Shown here: positions 20,029 to 29,566 of the stretch, one piece after another
Numbering within the stretch: position 1 is the stretch's first letter
How the letters are laid out: each line of letters begins with the position of its first letter
Source: Alphaproteobacteria bacterium UBA1301
GTDB lineage: Bacteria; Pseudomonadota; Alphaproteobacteria; Micropepsales; Micropepsaceae
Direction: 5' to 3'
DNA: 64,000 bases
Assembly: GCA_002307725.1 (NCBI GenBank)
Contig: DBUB01000018.1
Span: 62,001-126,000, forward strand
Made by a program: the position numbers and the translations under genes
Notes under the pieces: generated by a model
The model's database searches: none
The model's input: the letters and a program-made list of their open reading frames with translations, nothing else
Told to the model about the DNA's origin: nothing

Positions 20029-21087
20029 TTATTTCGAGGCGCCGCCATCAGGGACTAGGGCCTTGAGGATCGGCTCCACCCAGGCGTCCTTGGCAAAATC
20101 ATAGACAATGAAATCCTTGTCGAACTGCCAATAGGACCAGGCAAAACCACGCGCCTCCGCGGCACGCGCCACCGCTGCCGTATAGCGCACCCGGCCATCC
20201 ATCGGCGCGGCTTCGAACGCTCCGAATTCGCCGACCAGGATGGGACGGTTCCATTCGACCGACCACGCCTTTGCCGTATCGAAGTCCTTGTTGAGCTGTG
20301 CCAGATCGGCGTCGGAACCCCAATTGCGGCCGGTATATTTGATCTGCGGCGTCCAGGGCGCGCCCTGGTGCGTGAAATCGATCGGCATGTAGTAATGCAC
20401 CGTCGTGATGATGTGGCGATCGATGACCGGCAATTCCAGTTTGGTCAAAAGCGGAATGGAATTGTACATCGCCGGACCGACGATGACGTTCCGCAACGGA
20501 TTGCTGGCGCGCATGATCGGGAGCGTCTGCTTGATCTGCGCGTTCCATAATTCCGGTGTCAGAGCGTCATGCGGCTCGTTGAGCATCTCGAAGACGAGCT
20601 TGTTAGACTTGTCCTTATAGCGCGGCGCAACCTGCGCCCAGAACGCATTGAGCTTCTGCCCGCAGGTACCCGCATCCTTGGCACAGATGAGATAGTCGTG
20701 TTCGTCGAGAATGACGGTGAGGCCGGCTGCGAGGGCCGCATCAACCATCGTATCGAGACGACGCAGCCATCCCGCATCGAGCTGATAGTACTGATCCATG
20801 CGATCAAACGAGTACAGAACGACGCGCACAGTGCGGAAGCCTGCATCATAGATTTTCTTGAAATGCTCGGGTTTGAAGCGGGCCAGGGCCGGATCGGACC
20901 AACCGGGATCCTCGCTCAAGACGTTGACGCCGCGGCCCATCTCGGCCACCTGCGCATACGGATCCAGGCCGACAAACGCGCTCGCGCTTTTCGGCGCCAT
21001 TGCGCTGTGATCCTTAATCGTTTCGGCGCAACCCGCCGTTATCGCCACCAGCGCTCCCGCGACCGCCAATGCAAACACACGTTTCAT
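20029..21087 (-). CDS. GH5 endoglucanase-like lipoprotein
   Basis: A 352-residue glycoside hydrolase of the (beta/alpha)8 family 5. A lipobox (AITAGC, Cys20) predicts membrane anchoring on the periplasmic side. The acid/base is E171 in FEMLNEPHD and the nucleophile E287 in PILVGEFGAFE; RVVLYSFD, LDEHDY and ITTVHYYMP are further subsite motifs. It would cut internal bonds of cellulose-like or mixed glucans, feeding the GH3 enzymes nearby. A strong terminator follows, and an imperfect regulon operator lies about 72 bp upstream of the start. Enzyme family is firm; polymer specificity is not. Confidence 0.88.
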   Translation of the reverse strand: MKRVFALAVAGALVAITAGCAETIKDHSAMAPKSASAFVGLDPYAQVAEMGRGVNVLSEDPGWSDPALARFKPEHFKKIYDAGFRTVRVVLYSFDRMDQYYQLDAGWLRRLDTMVDAALAAGLTVILDEHDYLICAKDAGTCGQKLNAFWAQVAPRYKDKSNKLVFEMLNEPHDALTPELWNAQIKQTLPIMRASNPLRNVIVGPAMYNSIPLLTKLELPVIDRHIITTVHYYMPIDFTHQGAPWTPQIKYTGRNWGSDADLAQLNKDFDTAKAWSVEWNRPILVGEFGAFEAAPMDGRVRYTAAVARAAEARGFAWSYWQFDKDFIVYDFAKDAWVEPILKALVPDGGASK

Positions 21088-21158
21088 GAGCTACCCTCCG
21101 TTTGTGCATAGCTCTCGCAAGAGCCTGCATCGTTGCATTATGCCTCCAGGCACAGAAT

Positions 21159-21170
21159 GACAGCGTTTCC
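21159..21170 (-). promoter_or_regulatory. LacI-type operator variant before GH5 gene
   Basis: GACAGCGTTTCC, CG centre at 21164-21165, 9 of 12 matches to the palindrome and close to the copy at 18739. It lies 72 bp upstream of the GH5 start codon. Position supports function; the sequence alone is moderate evidence. Confidence 0.45.
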
Positions 21171-21283
21171 CGAAGCCGAGTCCAAATCCGTTCTGCGATG
21201 GCGTTAGGGATGACGCGAGCAGAAAGGAAGACGCCTGACGCCGGTGGCGACGTCGTCCCCACAGGAAAGAAGTTTAAGGATTG

Positions 21284-21325
21284 CCCCGTTGCCGGAGTGG
21301 GGAGAACACAGAGCCGGCAACGGGG
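21284..21325 (-). terminator. Hairpin after carboxylesterase gene
   Basis: A perfect 12-bp inverted repeat, CCCCGTTGCCGG at 21284-21295 and its complement at 21314-21325, with an 18-base loop. It begins 16 bp past the minus-strand esterase stop codon. On the minus strand it is followed only by CAATCCTTAAAC, so the T-tract is poor. It may act as a terminator or an mRNA 3'-end stabiliser. Confidence 0.5.
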
Positions 21326-21340
21326 GGCGTACGACAGGTC

Positions 21341-22954
21341 TCAGTCGGTACGTGCGGCCGTGAGGTCCAAACGCGCGCGCCACGGATCGGGAACGGCTTT
21401 GGGACCTTCTTGAGCGAAATCCAGAATGATGTCGCTGTCGGGATTGTAGCTGGGCCATTGCGGCGCACTGGCCTCGAGCGATGGCTTATTGGGATCGCTG
21501 GTTTTGGCGAAATTCACCCAATACGCGCTCATGACTTTTCCAACAGCCACATCGGCCGGCATGGCACCAGGTATCACTTCGCCGACCGTATCGAACACAT
21601 ACGGAACTTCGCTGGCGTGCTGAGCGCCTTTCATCATGAACTGCGCCATCGGGCTCTTCTCGAACGCCGCCGCGGCCGCTGCCGCGACATGAGAGAAGCG
21701 GAATTCATAAGCCGGCAGGCCCTGCTTCGAGAACAGTTGCACCGTCAGACGCGACGGCTCGACCATAACTTTGTCCATGCCAACCGACCAGGCGATGTCC
21801 TTCAGCACGCCCTTCTTGTCGGGATCGTAGGCGGCCAAAGCCTTGGCCTTGTTCGCCGCGCCAAACGGCGCCAATGCTTCGTCGATGGTGTGCGCCGTCG
21901 AAAAGCCGAGATCGGCACTGGTGGCGCCGATCATAACCGGAACCTTGTTGAACTTGCCGGATGCATAGGCCTCGTTAGGCGCCTGGATCACGATCTGCCC
22001 ATCGATGGCGGGGCCGTTGTAGGTCCCGGCTGCCGTCTGCTGGCCCATCGTCATCATGTTGAGACCGGCGACCACCTTGTCGGCAGGGAGCGCCCTGAGC
22101 GCCTTCAAAGCTGCAGCATCCGAACCATCGATGCCGTTGGCTTTGGCAAAATTCACGCCGAAGGTTTCGAGCGATGGCGCATTGGGAAGATCGCCGGTCA
22201 CCTGCCCCTTACCCAAAAGCATGCCACGGCCGCCGCCGGACTCGATGATCGCCTTGTGAAACAAACCTGACGCCAAAGGCGTGGCCAGCATGGTATGCAC
22301 CGATCCGCCGCCAGCGGATTCGCCGAAGATCGTGACGTTCTCCGGATCACCACCGAAAGCCGCGATGTTCGCCTTCACCCATTTCAACGCGGTGATCTGG
22401 TCCATGAAACCGTAATTGCCTTTGAGCCCCGTGGGGTCTTCCGCGGTCAATGCCGGAAAACCGAAGAAGCCGAAGCGGCCAAGACGGTAGTTGAACGAAA
22501 CCAGGATCACGCCCTGCTTGGCGAGCTTGGCACCGTCATGTACCGGCCCCGACGCGGCGCCATTGACCAGACCGCCGCCGTGGATCCAGACCATCACCGG
22601 CAGTTTGGCGGTGGCGCCGGCCGGACGCCAAACGTTGACGAACAAGCAGTTCTCGCTCATCGGCATGGTCGATGGCGTAGCGTCATAGGGCGACGGCGAC
22701 TGCATGCAGTCCGGCCCCAATTTGGTGGCATCCTTAATACCTTTCCAGGCCTCTGCTGGCTCGGTCGGACGCCAGCGCAGATCACCGACCGGCGGCTTGG
22801 CATACGGAATACCCTTGAAGTACTCCACGCCGGCAGCCGATGCGCCGAGAACCGTGCCGGTTCCGACCGTCACCTCGGGACCTTGAGCTGCCGAAGCGGC
22901 GACGCAAACCGCCAAAAACCCGAAACCCGCAATGAATGCACTTCGCTTATTCAT
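21341..22954 (-). CDS. Type-B carboxylesterase, exported
   Basis: A 537-residue alpha/beta hydrolase of the carboxylesterase B / cholinesterase family. A signal peptide is visible (FGFLAVCVAASAAQ). The oxyanion-hole motif is WIHGGGLVNG and the nucleophile is S213 in FGESAGGGS; GIPYAKPPVGDLRW and ENCLFVNVWRP are family signatures. It is 19 bp downstream of a close paralogue, so the pair looks like a tandem duplication within one transcription unit. In a glycan-degradation cluster such enzymes may remove acyl or aryl esters from plant polymers, but that is inferred from location. Confidence 0.85.
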   Translation of the reverse strand: MNKRSAFIAGFGFLAVCVAASAAQGPEVTVGTGTVLGASAAGVEYFKGIPYAKPPVGDLRWRPTEPAEAWKGIKDATKLGPDCMQSPSPYDATPSTMPMSENCLFVNVWRPAGATAKLPVMVWIHGGGLVNGAASGPVHDGAKLAKQGVILVSFNYRLGRFGFFGFPALTAEDPTGLKGNYGFMDQITALKWVKANIAAFGGDPENVTIFGESAGGGSVHTMLATPLASGLFHKAIIESGGGRGMLLGKGQVTGDLPNAPSLETFGVNFAKANGIDGSDAAALKALRALPADKVVAGLNMMTMGQQTAAGTYNGPAIDGQIVIQAPNEAYASGKFNKVPVMIGATSADLGFSTAHTIDEALAPFGAANKAKALAAYDPDKKGVLKDIAWSVGMDKVMVEPSRLTVQLFSKQGLPAYEFRFSHVAAAAAAAFEKSPMAQFMMKGAQHASEVPYVFDTVGEVIPGAMPADVAVGKVMSAYWVNFAKTSDPNKPSLEASAPQWPSYNPDSDIILDFAQEGPKAVPDPWRARLDLTAARTD

Positions 22955-22973
22955 TATCTTTCCTCCGATTCCG

Positions 22974-24653
22974 TCAGTTCTTGCGGCCTGCGGTAAGGTC
23001 CATGCGCGCCTTCATTGGGTCGGTTACCGCCTTGGCTCCATCCTGCGTGAAGTCCAGCAACACATCCTGTTTGGTGTTGTAGACCGGCCAATTCGGATCC
23101 CCCCCTAGGAGCGCCGGCTCGCTGGGGTTGCCCGTCTTGGCGAAGTTCACCCAATAGCGATGCGCGCTCCTGGCGACGGCGATGTCCTTGTCCGAGGTTG
23201 CGGCACCGTAGGCTGCCGTCACGGTTTCGAAGACATAGGGAATTTCGCTGGCGTGTTGGGCATTGTGGATCACGAAATCCATCAGCTCGGCATTGTCCTT
23301 CATCATGGCCATCATGGGATTCTTGGCCATGGCTTCCGCTGCCGCCGGCGCGACATAAGAGAAGCGATACTCGAAGGACGGCAGGCCGTTGGCCTCGAAG
23401 GCGCGCACCGCAAACCGCGCCGGTTCGATCATCATGCGGTCCATGGCGATCTTCATCGCTGCCAGCGCGACGTTGCCGGTGCCTTTGGCGTCATAGGCCG
23501 CCAGGGCCTTGGCTTTGTTTTTTGCACCGAACGGCGCCAAGGCTTCATCCATCGTCTTGGCCATACCGAAGCCGATGTCAGCGGAGTTCGCACCCGCCAT
23601 GAACGGCACCTTGTTGAATTGGCCGGAGGTGTAGGCCTTCTCGGGCGACATCACGACCACTTTGCCGTCCATCACTGGGCCGCCATAGGTGACCGGTCCG
23701 GCATTGTTGCGAGCCATCATCGACAGACCGTCACAGACCTTCTCGGCCGGTAACGCACGCAGAGCCGCAAGCGCCGCATCGTCGGTGCCTTCAATCCCGC
23801 TTGCCTTGGCGAAATTCACGCCGATCGTGTCCGCCGACGGAAGATTTGGCAGGTCCTTCGAAGCCTGCCGGTCGCCCATGAGATTGCCGCGGCCACCACC
23901 AGATTCGACGATCGCTTTTGCAAAGAGTCCTTTCGCCAGTGGTGATGCCAGAAGCGTGTGAACCGAGCCGCCACCCGCGGACTCGCCGAAGATCGTCACG
24001 TTGTCAGGATCGCCGCCGAACGCTGCGATGTTCGCTTTCACCCACTTCAGCGCCGCGATCTGGTCCATGTAACCGTAATTGACCACCGGCTCGTCCTTGG
24101 CATTGGCGGTCAGCGCCGGGAAGCCGAAGAAACCAAAGCGGCCGAGGCGATAGTTGATCGAAACCAGGATGACGCCGTCGCGCGCGAAATTGCTACCGTC
24201 ATAAACCGCTGGCGACCCCCCGCCGTTGACGAATCCACCGCCGTGAATCCAGACCATAACCGGCAATTTGGCGCCGCTGCCAGCCGGACGCCAGACGTTC
24301 AGATACAGGCAATCTTCGCTTGGTTTGGTACGCAGCGGGGCCATATCGCCCGGGAACGGCGTTTGCATGCAATCATTGGCTACCTCTTTCGCCACGCGAA
24401 CGCCCGCCCACGCGGCTGCCGACTTCGGCGGCGCCCAACGCAACGGACCGACCGGCGGCGCGGCATAGGGAATACCCTTGAAGGCTTCGATAGCCTCCTG
24501 GCGCACGCCTTCCAGCGTACCTGTATTGACGGTCACTTGTGGACCGGCCGGTGGTACAGCCGGAGGTGCCACGGTGGTCGCCTCCGTCGTGGCACAGGCC
24601 GTCAGAAGAACGCCCGCGGCTCCGCTTGCGAGCAGCTTTGCAACTCTATTCAT
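22974..24653 (-). CDS. Type-B carboxylesterase lipoprotein
   Basis: Paralogue of the preceding esterase, 559 residues from the ATG at 24653. That start gives a clean lipobox (GVLLTAC, Cys20), whereas an upstream in-frame start would add charged residues before it. Motifs: WIHGGGFVNG oxyanion hole, nucleophile S225 in IFGESAGGGS, PSEDCLYLNVWRP. Compared with its neighbour it carries an extra stretch near residues 440-460 (MAKNPMMAMMKDNAELMDF). It is 36 bp downstream of the FucP-type permease and probably in the same operon. Confidence 0.85.
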   Translation of the reverse strand: MNRVAKLLASGAAGVLLTACATTEATTVAPPAVPPAGPQVTVNTGTLEGVRQEAIEAFKGIPYAAPPVGPLRWAPPKSAAAWAGVRVAKEVANDCMQTPFPGDMAPLRTKPSEDCLYLNVWRPAGSGAKLPVMVWIHGGGFVNGGGSPAVYDGSNFARDGVILVSINYRLGRFGFFGFPALTANAKDEPVVNYGYMDQIAALKWVKANIAAFGGDPDNVTIFGESAGGGSVHTLLASPLAKGLFAKAIVESGGGRGNLMGDRQASKDLPNLPSADTIGVNFAKASGIEGTDDAALAALRALPAEKVCDGLSMMARNNAGPVTYGGPVMDGKVVVMSPEKAYTSGQFNKVPFMAGANSADIGFGMAKTMDEALAPFGAKNKAKALAAYDAKGTGNVALAAMKIAMDRMMIEPARFAVRAFEANGLPSFEYRFSYVAPAAAEAMAKNPMMAMMKDNAELMDFVIHNAQHASEIPYVFETVTAAYGAATSDKDIAVARSAHRYWVNFAKTGNPSEPALLGGDPNWPVYNTKQDVLLDFTQDGAKAVTDPMKARMDLTAGRKN

Positions 24654-24689
24654 AATCCGTCTCCCTACACGTGTTTTGTCGTGCACCGC

Positions 24690-26045
24690 TTATGCGGCTG
24701 TGTTGTTGGTCAAACGTGCCGCCAACCACCCATACGAGGCGATCAGGGCATAACAAACGGCTGGAACGAATAATGCGGCAGCCAGACCGGTGTGATCGGC
24801 TACCGCCCCATACCCGACCGGGATCAGCGCACCGCCGACAATTGCCGTGCACAACAGCGCCGAACCTTTCGAGGTTTCTTCCCCGAGCCCTTCCAAGGCC
24901 AAGGTAAAGATCGTGGGAAACATGATGGAATTGGCCAATCCGATGGCCAGTACAGAGGTCGCTGCGACCAGTCCCGTGCTCTGAGACGATACCAGGGCCA
25001 GAAGACAGGCAAGAAGCGCATTGAACGCCAGAACCTTACCTGGCTTGACCATCGCCAGCACGCCCGAACCGATGAAACGGCCGATCATGGCAAGGCCCCA
25101 ATAAAGGCTCACCATGGCCCCGGCGACCTGTGCGGCATTGAACGAAACCGGATGATGAAAGGCCGCCGCCATCATTGCGGCAGCGCTGGCGCCAATCCTC
25201 GCCGTGTCGCCACCGATAACGGAGGGCTGCATGAGATAGCTCGTCAACCCGCTGCCGATCGCGACTTCTGCGCCGACATACAGAAATATCGCCAGCACGC
25301 CAAACAACAGACGGGGACTGGAGAGAATGCGGCGGCTGAACGGATTGATATCGGCCGCGTCGGTGGGCGGCGTCGGCGTCCGGCGCAAGGCGAGGAAAAT
25401 CAACGCCACGACAAGAAGCACCGCGGCAATGACCAAAAACGGCGTCTGCACGAAAGAGGATTCGGCAATCCGCGCAGCCTGGAGGGCCGCTTCGTCATTG
25501 CCTTTTGGCGCTCCAACCCCACGGCTCAAGAGCACCAAGGAGCCAACCAGCGGGCCAAAGAACGTTCCGAGCGAATTGAACGACTGCGCGAAGGTCAAAC
25601 GGCTCGACGCGTTCTTGGCACTGCCGAGTACGGCGATGTAGGGATTGGCGGCCACCTGCAACAGCGCCATGCCGGCGGCGACGATGAACAAAGCGCCAAG
25701 AAACCCGGGATAGATGCCGACCTTGGCTGCCGGCGCGAACAAAAGGCAGCCACAGGCCATGACCGTCAAACCGGCCGCGATGGTCTTGATGTAACCGAGC
25801 TTGTTGAGAACGATCCCCGCCGGAATGGAAAATACGAAGTAACCAAGGAAAAACGCGAATTGAGTCAGCATCACCTCGGTGTAGCTGAGAGAAAAAAGGC
25901 CCTTCAGCTTGGCGATCAGCGGATCGTTCAGAGATGTGGTGAAACCCCACGCGAAAAACAGGAAGATCACCAGCGGTATCATGACACCTGCACCGCCAGC
26001 AGCGGCTGTGGGGGTTTTTGCTTGTGGCGCCTGCACCTTTTCCAT
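24690..26045 (-). CDS. FucP/GluP-type MFS sugar:H+ symporter
   Basis: A 451-residue inner-membrane permease of the fucose/glucose/galactose symporter group. After a short N-terminus the first helix reads MIPLVIFLFFAWGFTTSLND, followed by QFAFFLGYF, IPAGIVLNKLGY and LQVAANPYIAVLG, all typical of this group. I chose ATG 26045. A longer frame reaches 26162 but would place the start inside the palindromic operator at 26156-26171, and its extra residues are basic and non-conserved in character. Likely imports the monosaccharide released by the GH3/GH5 enzymes. Confidence 0.88.
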   Translation of the reverse strand: MEKVQAPQAKTPTAAAGGAGVMIPLVIFLFFAWGFTTSLNDPLIAKLKGLFSLSYTEVMLTQFAFFLGYFVFSIPAGIVLNKLGYIKTIAAGLTVMACGCLLFAPAAKVGIYPGFLGALFIVAAGMALLQVAANPYIAVLGSAKNASSRLTFAQSFNSLGTFFGPLVGSLVLLSRGVGAPKGNDEAALQAARIAESSFVQTPFLVIAAVLLVVALIFLALRRTPTPPTDAADINPFSRRILSSPRLLFGVLAIFLYVGAEVAIGSGLTSYLMQPSVIGGDTARIGASAAAMMAAAFHHPVSFNAAQVAGAMVSLYWGLAMIGRFIGSGVLAMVKPGKVLAFNALLACLLALVSSQSTGLVAATSVLAIGLANSIMFPTIFTLALEGLGEETSKGSALLCTAIVGGALIPVGYGAVADHTGLAAALFVPAVCYALIASYGWLAARLTNNTAA

Positions 26046-26155
26046 CCCTGTTGCTTGTTCCTTTCCGCTGCATTGGCGGGAAAGGCTGATTATTTTTTTG
26101 CCCCACCTTCCCGTGCCTGAGCGGTGGAAGAAGCACCGGTCTTCGGCCGGCTCAT

Positions 26156-26171
26156 AGGACAACGTTGTCCT
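26156..26171 (-). promoter_or_regulatory. Perfect LacI-type operator before FucP-type permease
   Basis: AGGACAACGTTGTCCT is a perfect 16-bp palindrome with CG centre at 26163-26164, the best copy of the regulon operator. It lies about 110 bp upstream of the chosen permease start at 26045. A central CG between symmetric arms is typical of LacI-family sites. Confidence 0.8.
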
Positions 26172-26237
26172 AATAGCATAGCATACTGGTTTTGTCTACT
26201 AACTGCAGCCTTCACCCCCCAGCTGCCGCTCTAAATA

Positions 26238-26266
26238 TTGCCGCCGGCCTTACTGACCGGCGGCAA
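26238..26266 (-). terminator. Probable terminator after mmsA-type gene
   Basis: A perfect 10-bp stem (TTGCCGCCGG / CCGGCGGCAA, 26238-26247 with 26257-26266) around a 9-base loop. Read on the minus strand it is followed by TATTTAG, a short T-rich tail. It lies 57 bp downstream of the dehydrogenase stop codon and closes the oxidase operon. Confidence 0.65.
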
Positions 26267-26322
26267 CGAAACGCCACGGCTTCCTGTCCCAAATCGCCCG
26301 TTCCGAAAGCCTTGCGGGCTCT

Positions 26323-27873
26323 TCAGCGCGCCATCGTTCCGTCCCAGGTACTTGTGGTCACCGGCGTCGATTTTCCGGCGAACCAGGTGGTGGTGACGTT
26401 TTTGCTTTCGGTGAAAAAAATGAAGCCGTCGCGGCCCATGCAGTGCAGGTCGCCGAAGAACGACTGCTTGTGGCCGGTGAAACCGAAGATGCCGAGTGGC
26501 ACAGGGATGCCAACGTTGATGCCGACCATGCCGCCGTCGGTGCGATAAGCAAACGCGCGCGCCTTGGCCCCGCTTTCGGTATAGATCACCGAGCCGTTGG
26601 CGAAGGGGTTGGCGTTCATGATCTTGAGGCCTTCTTCGAAGCTGTTCACGCGCTTGATGCACAAAACCGGCCCGAAGATTTCCTGGCGGCCGACGCTCAT
26701 CTCTTCGGTGACGTAATCGAAGATGGTCGGGCCGACGAAGAAGCCGTTCTTGCATGCCTCTGGAATCACCGGCTTGCGCCCGTCGAGCACCAGCTTGGCG
26801 CCTTCTTTGATACCGGTCTCGATCCAGCCCAGCACAAAATCCTTATGGCCTTGGTTGACCACCGGCCCCATGCCCGTCGCCTTGTCATAGGCCAGACCAA
26901 GATTGACCTTCTTGGCTGCCTCGGTGATCGCCGCAACGAATTTGTCAGCGATAGCGTTCTCCACCACCACCACCGGTAGCGCCATGCAGCGCTCGCCAGC
27001 GCAGCCGCAGAACGAGTTGATGATCGACGGAACAACGCGCTCCAAAACACAGTCAGAGAGCACCAGGGCGTGGTTCTTGGCTTCGGTGAGCGCCTGCACG
27101 CGCTTGCCGTTGGAGGCGGCGACGCCATAGATGTGCTTGCCCACGCTGGTCGAGCCCACGAAGCTGACGCCCCTGATGGCGGGATGCTTAAGGAAAATCT
27201 CCGCCTCGGCACGGCTGGTGGTGACGAGATTGAGCACGCCCGGCGGCAGACCGGCTTCGTACCACAGCTCGGTGATGCGCATGGCGCATTGCGGCGCAAA
27301 ACTCGCCGCCTTCAGCACCAGTGTGTTGCCGGTGACGATACAGATCGGCGCCATCCAGCCCTGCGGAATCATGGCCGGGAAGTTCCACGGGGCAATGCCG
27401 GCGAACACGCCCATCGGCTCGTTGTAACGCACCGTGTCGTAGCCGGAAGAAACGTTGAACAGCGACTCGCCCTTCATCAGGTGCGGCGCGCCACAGGCGA
27501 ATTCGACCACTTCGATGACCTTGAGCACGTCGCCCATCGCCTCGTCCCACTTCTTGCCATTTTCTTGGGCACAGAGATGGGTCAGTTCGTCGAGATTCTG
27601 CTCCAGCAGGACCTTCATGCGGAACAGGATCTGCGTCCGTTTGGCGACGGGGGTATCGCGCCAGGACGGATAGGCGGCGGATGCGGCCGCGATCGCTTCT
27701 TCCACCTCGCCCGCGGTGCATTGTGGCGCCATCGCGATGACGGCGCCGGTCGAGGAATCGTAGCACGGCATGTACTTCGCGGTGACCGAACGTTTCCATT
27801 GCCCGCCGGCACAGTAGAGCAATGCCACCGGCGCCTTACCGTCCGCCTCGTGCGTGAAATATCGCGAAACCAT
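26323..27873 (-). CDS. mmsA: Methylmalonate-semialdehyde dehydrogenase-like (CoA-acylating) enzyme
   Basis: A 516-residue aldehyde dehydrogenase of the MmsA group, which oxidises malonate or methylmalonate semialdehyde with NAD+ and CoA to acyl-CoA plus CO2. Motifs: APWNFPAMIPQGWMAP, EAKNHALVLSD, catalytic C296 in CAGERCMALP, and the C-terminal GMVGINVGIPVPLGIFGFTGHKQSFFGDLHCMGRDG. The last gene of a four-gene minus-strand operon, 10 bp after the FAD oxidase. The family's normal role is valine, propanoate or inositol breakdown; here it may act on a semialdehyde made by the upstream oxidases. The gene symbol reflects family only. Confidence 0.85.
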   Translation of the reverse strand: MVSRYFTHEADGKAPVALLYCAGGQWKRSVTAKYMPCYDSSTGAVIAMAPQCTAGEVEEAIAAASAAYPSWRDTPVAKRTQILFRMKVLLEQNLDELTHLCAQENGKKWDEAMGDVLKVIEVVEFACGAPHLMKGESLFNVSSGYDTVRYNEPMGVFAGIAPWNFPAMIPQGWMAPICIVTGNTLVLKAASFAPQCAMRITELWYEAGLPPGVLNLVTTSRAEAEIFLKHPAIRGVSFVGSTSVGKHIYGVAASNGKRVQALTEAKNHALVLSDCVLERVVPSIINSFCGCAGERCMALPVVVVENAIADKFVAAITEAAKKVNLGLAYDKATGMGPVVNQGHKDFVLGWIETGIKEGAKLVLDGRKPVIPEACKNGFFVGPTIFDYVTEEMSVGRQEIFGPVLCIKRVNSFEEGLKIMNANPFANGSVIYTESGAKARAFAYRTDGGMVGINVGIPVPLGIFGFTGHKQSFFGDLHCMGRDGFIFFTESKNVTTTWFAGKSTPVTTSTWDGTMAR

Positions 27874-27883
27874 TTTCTTCCCC

Positions 27884-29554
27884 TTATTCCTTCTGGGCGG
27901 ACGCCGCGGACTTGCCCCAGCCCTCCGGCAGCCACGGATAATTGCGATCGCCCAATCCGTTTGGATCGAACGCTTCCTTGATCTTGCGCTGGAAATCGAA
28001 CACGAAGGTCTGCGGCGCGCGCGCCAGCGCGTTCCACACCGCCTCGTCAGGCCAGGCGACCTGGAGATACAAATACTCTTTGCCGTATGGGATGCCCTTT
28101 TCGCGGCAGGTCACCACCGCATCTTCCATATGCTTGACGCAAGCCTTCACCGATTTGATGTCGGCCGGATCGTAAGACACGAACTGTTCAAACCCGTAAT
28201 AGCCGCCGCCGGCCAGGGTCGAGCCGCAGCCCATCAAGGCATCGCCGCCGCATTGCACCAGCAGGCCGCTGTCCTGGTCGTTCTTGAAGGTTTCGATCGC
28301 CGTCGGAACGTAAGTCTTGACCCAGTCGGGCTTGCCGGCCTGCATCCAGCTTCCCATGTAGCCGCCGGCCCAAATAAAGTTGCAGTGCTTATGGCCCATG
28401 CGCTGCAGGTACATGTTGGTGAACTCGGCCATGTCCTTGTCGCAATAGCGCTCGACCTTGTAGCAGCCGGTCGCTGTGAGGATTTCGTCGAGAATCTTGT
28501 CCTGCAGTTCGATGCCGTCGGACGAATGCGCCGCCAGGATGAGCTGAAACGAAATTCGCGCCTTTTCGTTGATCGCCTTGATCTCGGGATCGGCGGCCGC
28601 GGTCTCGACGTCGTTCAGCGTCTTCGTCGGATCGATATAGGTCAGCCACAAGGCGGTCGCGAGATCGGCGCCGGCCAAATTGAACTGGCGGTGGAAGATG
28701 TAGCCAAGCGTATTGTCGTAAATGCCGTAATAGCATTCGGCAAACGAATCCCAATCCGGCGCGCCGATGGTATAGACGCGGAAATTCTCCGGCACCGGCA
28801 GGCGGTATCCTGGCGGCCGTCCTTTCACCTCTAGACTGGCCGGGCCGGGCCAGTCGGCCAGCTTGATGGCGCATTTGGTGTAGGTACCGAGCCCGCCGCG
28901 CGATCCAAGATACCCGCGGGTGATGCCGCGCACGCTCGGCCCCGGCCCTTCCGAACAAAACCAGCCAGCGCCCGAACTGACCGAGCCGGTGCGTACGATC
29001 TCGCCGGCCGGTGTCACCCACTCCTGGCCGAGCAAGTTGTCGGAATTGTTCCCCATCGAAAAGCTCGACGGGCCGGCGCCGAAATAGGCGCATGCGCTCG
29101 CCACAATCGAACAGGAACTGCCCGCCCCGGTGATGTTGATGTTGAGACCGTGCTTCATCACTTCGGCCTGGAGCTGGGCACAGATCACATAGGGCTCAAC
29201 CACAGCAAAGCGGTTCTTCTCGTCGAAGTCGAGGATGCGATTCATCCGCCGCAGGTCGAGCTGAAGGGTGGGCTCGTTGTCCTTCAGCGGCGCCGCCCAG
29301 TGATACCAGCCGGTCGAGATCGGCTTGATCTTGATCTTGTATTTGTTGGCGAGCCTGGTGACCGCCTGCACTTCCTTGGTGGTGCGCGGCATGACAACCG
29401 CCCATGGCCGCGGCATGAAATGGCTGTGCTCCGGCCGGATCAGTTCGGCGAGATACTGGAAGGCGTAAGAGTCGAGCAGCGCGGGATCGTCGGTGACGAA
29501 TTCGGGTCCGACGATGTCTTCGATCGCGCGGTAGGCGTCTCTTGAGATTTCCAT
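27884..29554 (-). CDS. FAD-linked oxidase/dehydrogenase (VAO/PCMH flavoprotein)
   Basis: A 556-residue flavoprotein of the vanillyl-alcohol oxidase / p-cresol methylhydroxylase superfamily. The N-terminal FAD-binding domain shows PRPWAVVMPRTTKEVQAVTRLANKYK, RMNRILDFDEKNRFAVVEPYV and GAGPSSFSMGNNSDNLLG; the C-terminal half is the substrate-binding cap. No signal peptide. It shares an operon with a second FAD oxidase and a CCG-type Fe-S protein, the composition of GlcDEF-like complexes that pass electrons from a hydroxy-acid or alcohol to quinone. The substrate is unknown. Confidence 0.75.
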   Translation of the reverse strand: MEISRDAYRAIEDIVGPEFVTDDPALLDSYAFQYLAELIRPEHSHFMPRPWAVVMPRTTKEVQAVTRLANKYKIKIKPISTGWYHWAAPLKDNEPTLQLDLRRMNRILDFDEKNRFAVVEPYVICAQLQAEVMKHGLNINITGAGSSCSIVASACAYFGAGPSSFSMGNNSDNLLGQEWVTPAGEIVRTGSVSSGAGWFCSEGPGPSVRGITRGYLGSRGGLGTYTKCAIKLADWPGPASLEVKGRPPGYRLPVPENFRVYTIGAPDWDSFAECYYGIYDNTLGYIFHRQFNLAGADLATALWLTYIDPTKTLNDVETAAADPEIKAINEKARISFQLILAAHSSDGIELQDKILDEILTATGCYKVERYCDKDMAEFTNMYLQRMGHKHCNFIWAGGYMGSWMQAGKPDWVKTYVPTAIETFKNDQDSGLLVQCGGDALMGCGSTLAGGGYYGFEQFVSYDPADIKSVKACVKHMEDAVVTCREKGIPYGKEYLYLQVAWPDEAVWNALARAPQTFVFDFQRKIKEAFDPNGLGDRNYPWLPEGWGKSAASAQKE

Positions 29555-29566
29555 AAATCGGGCTCC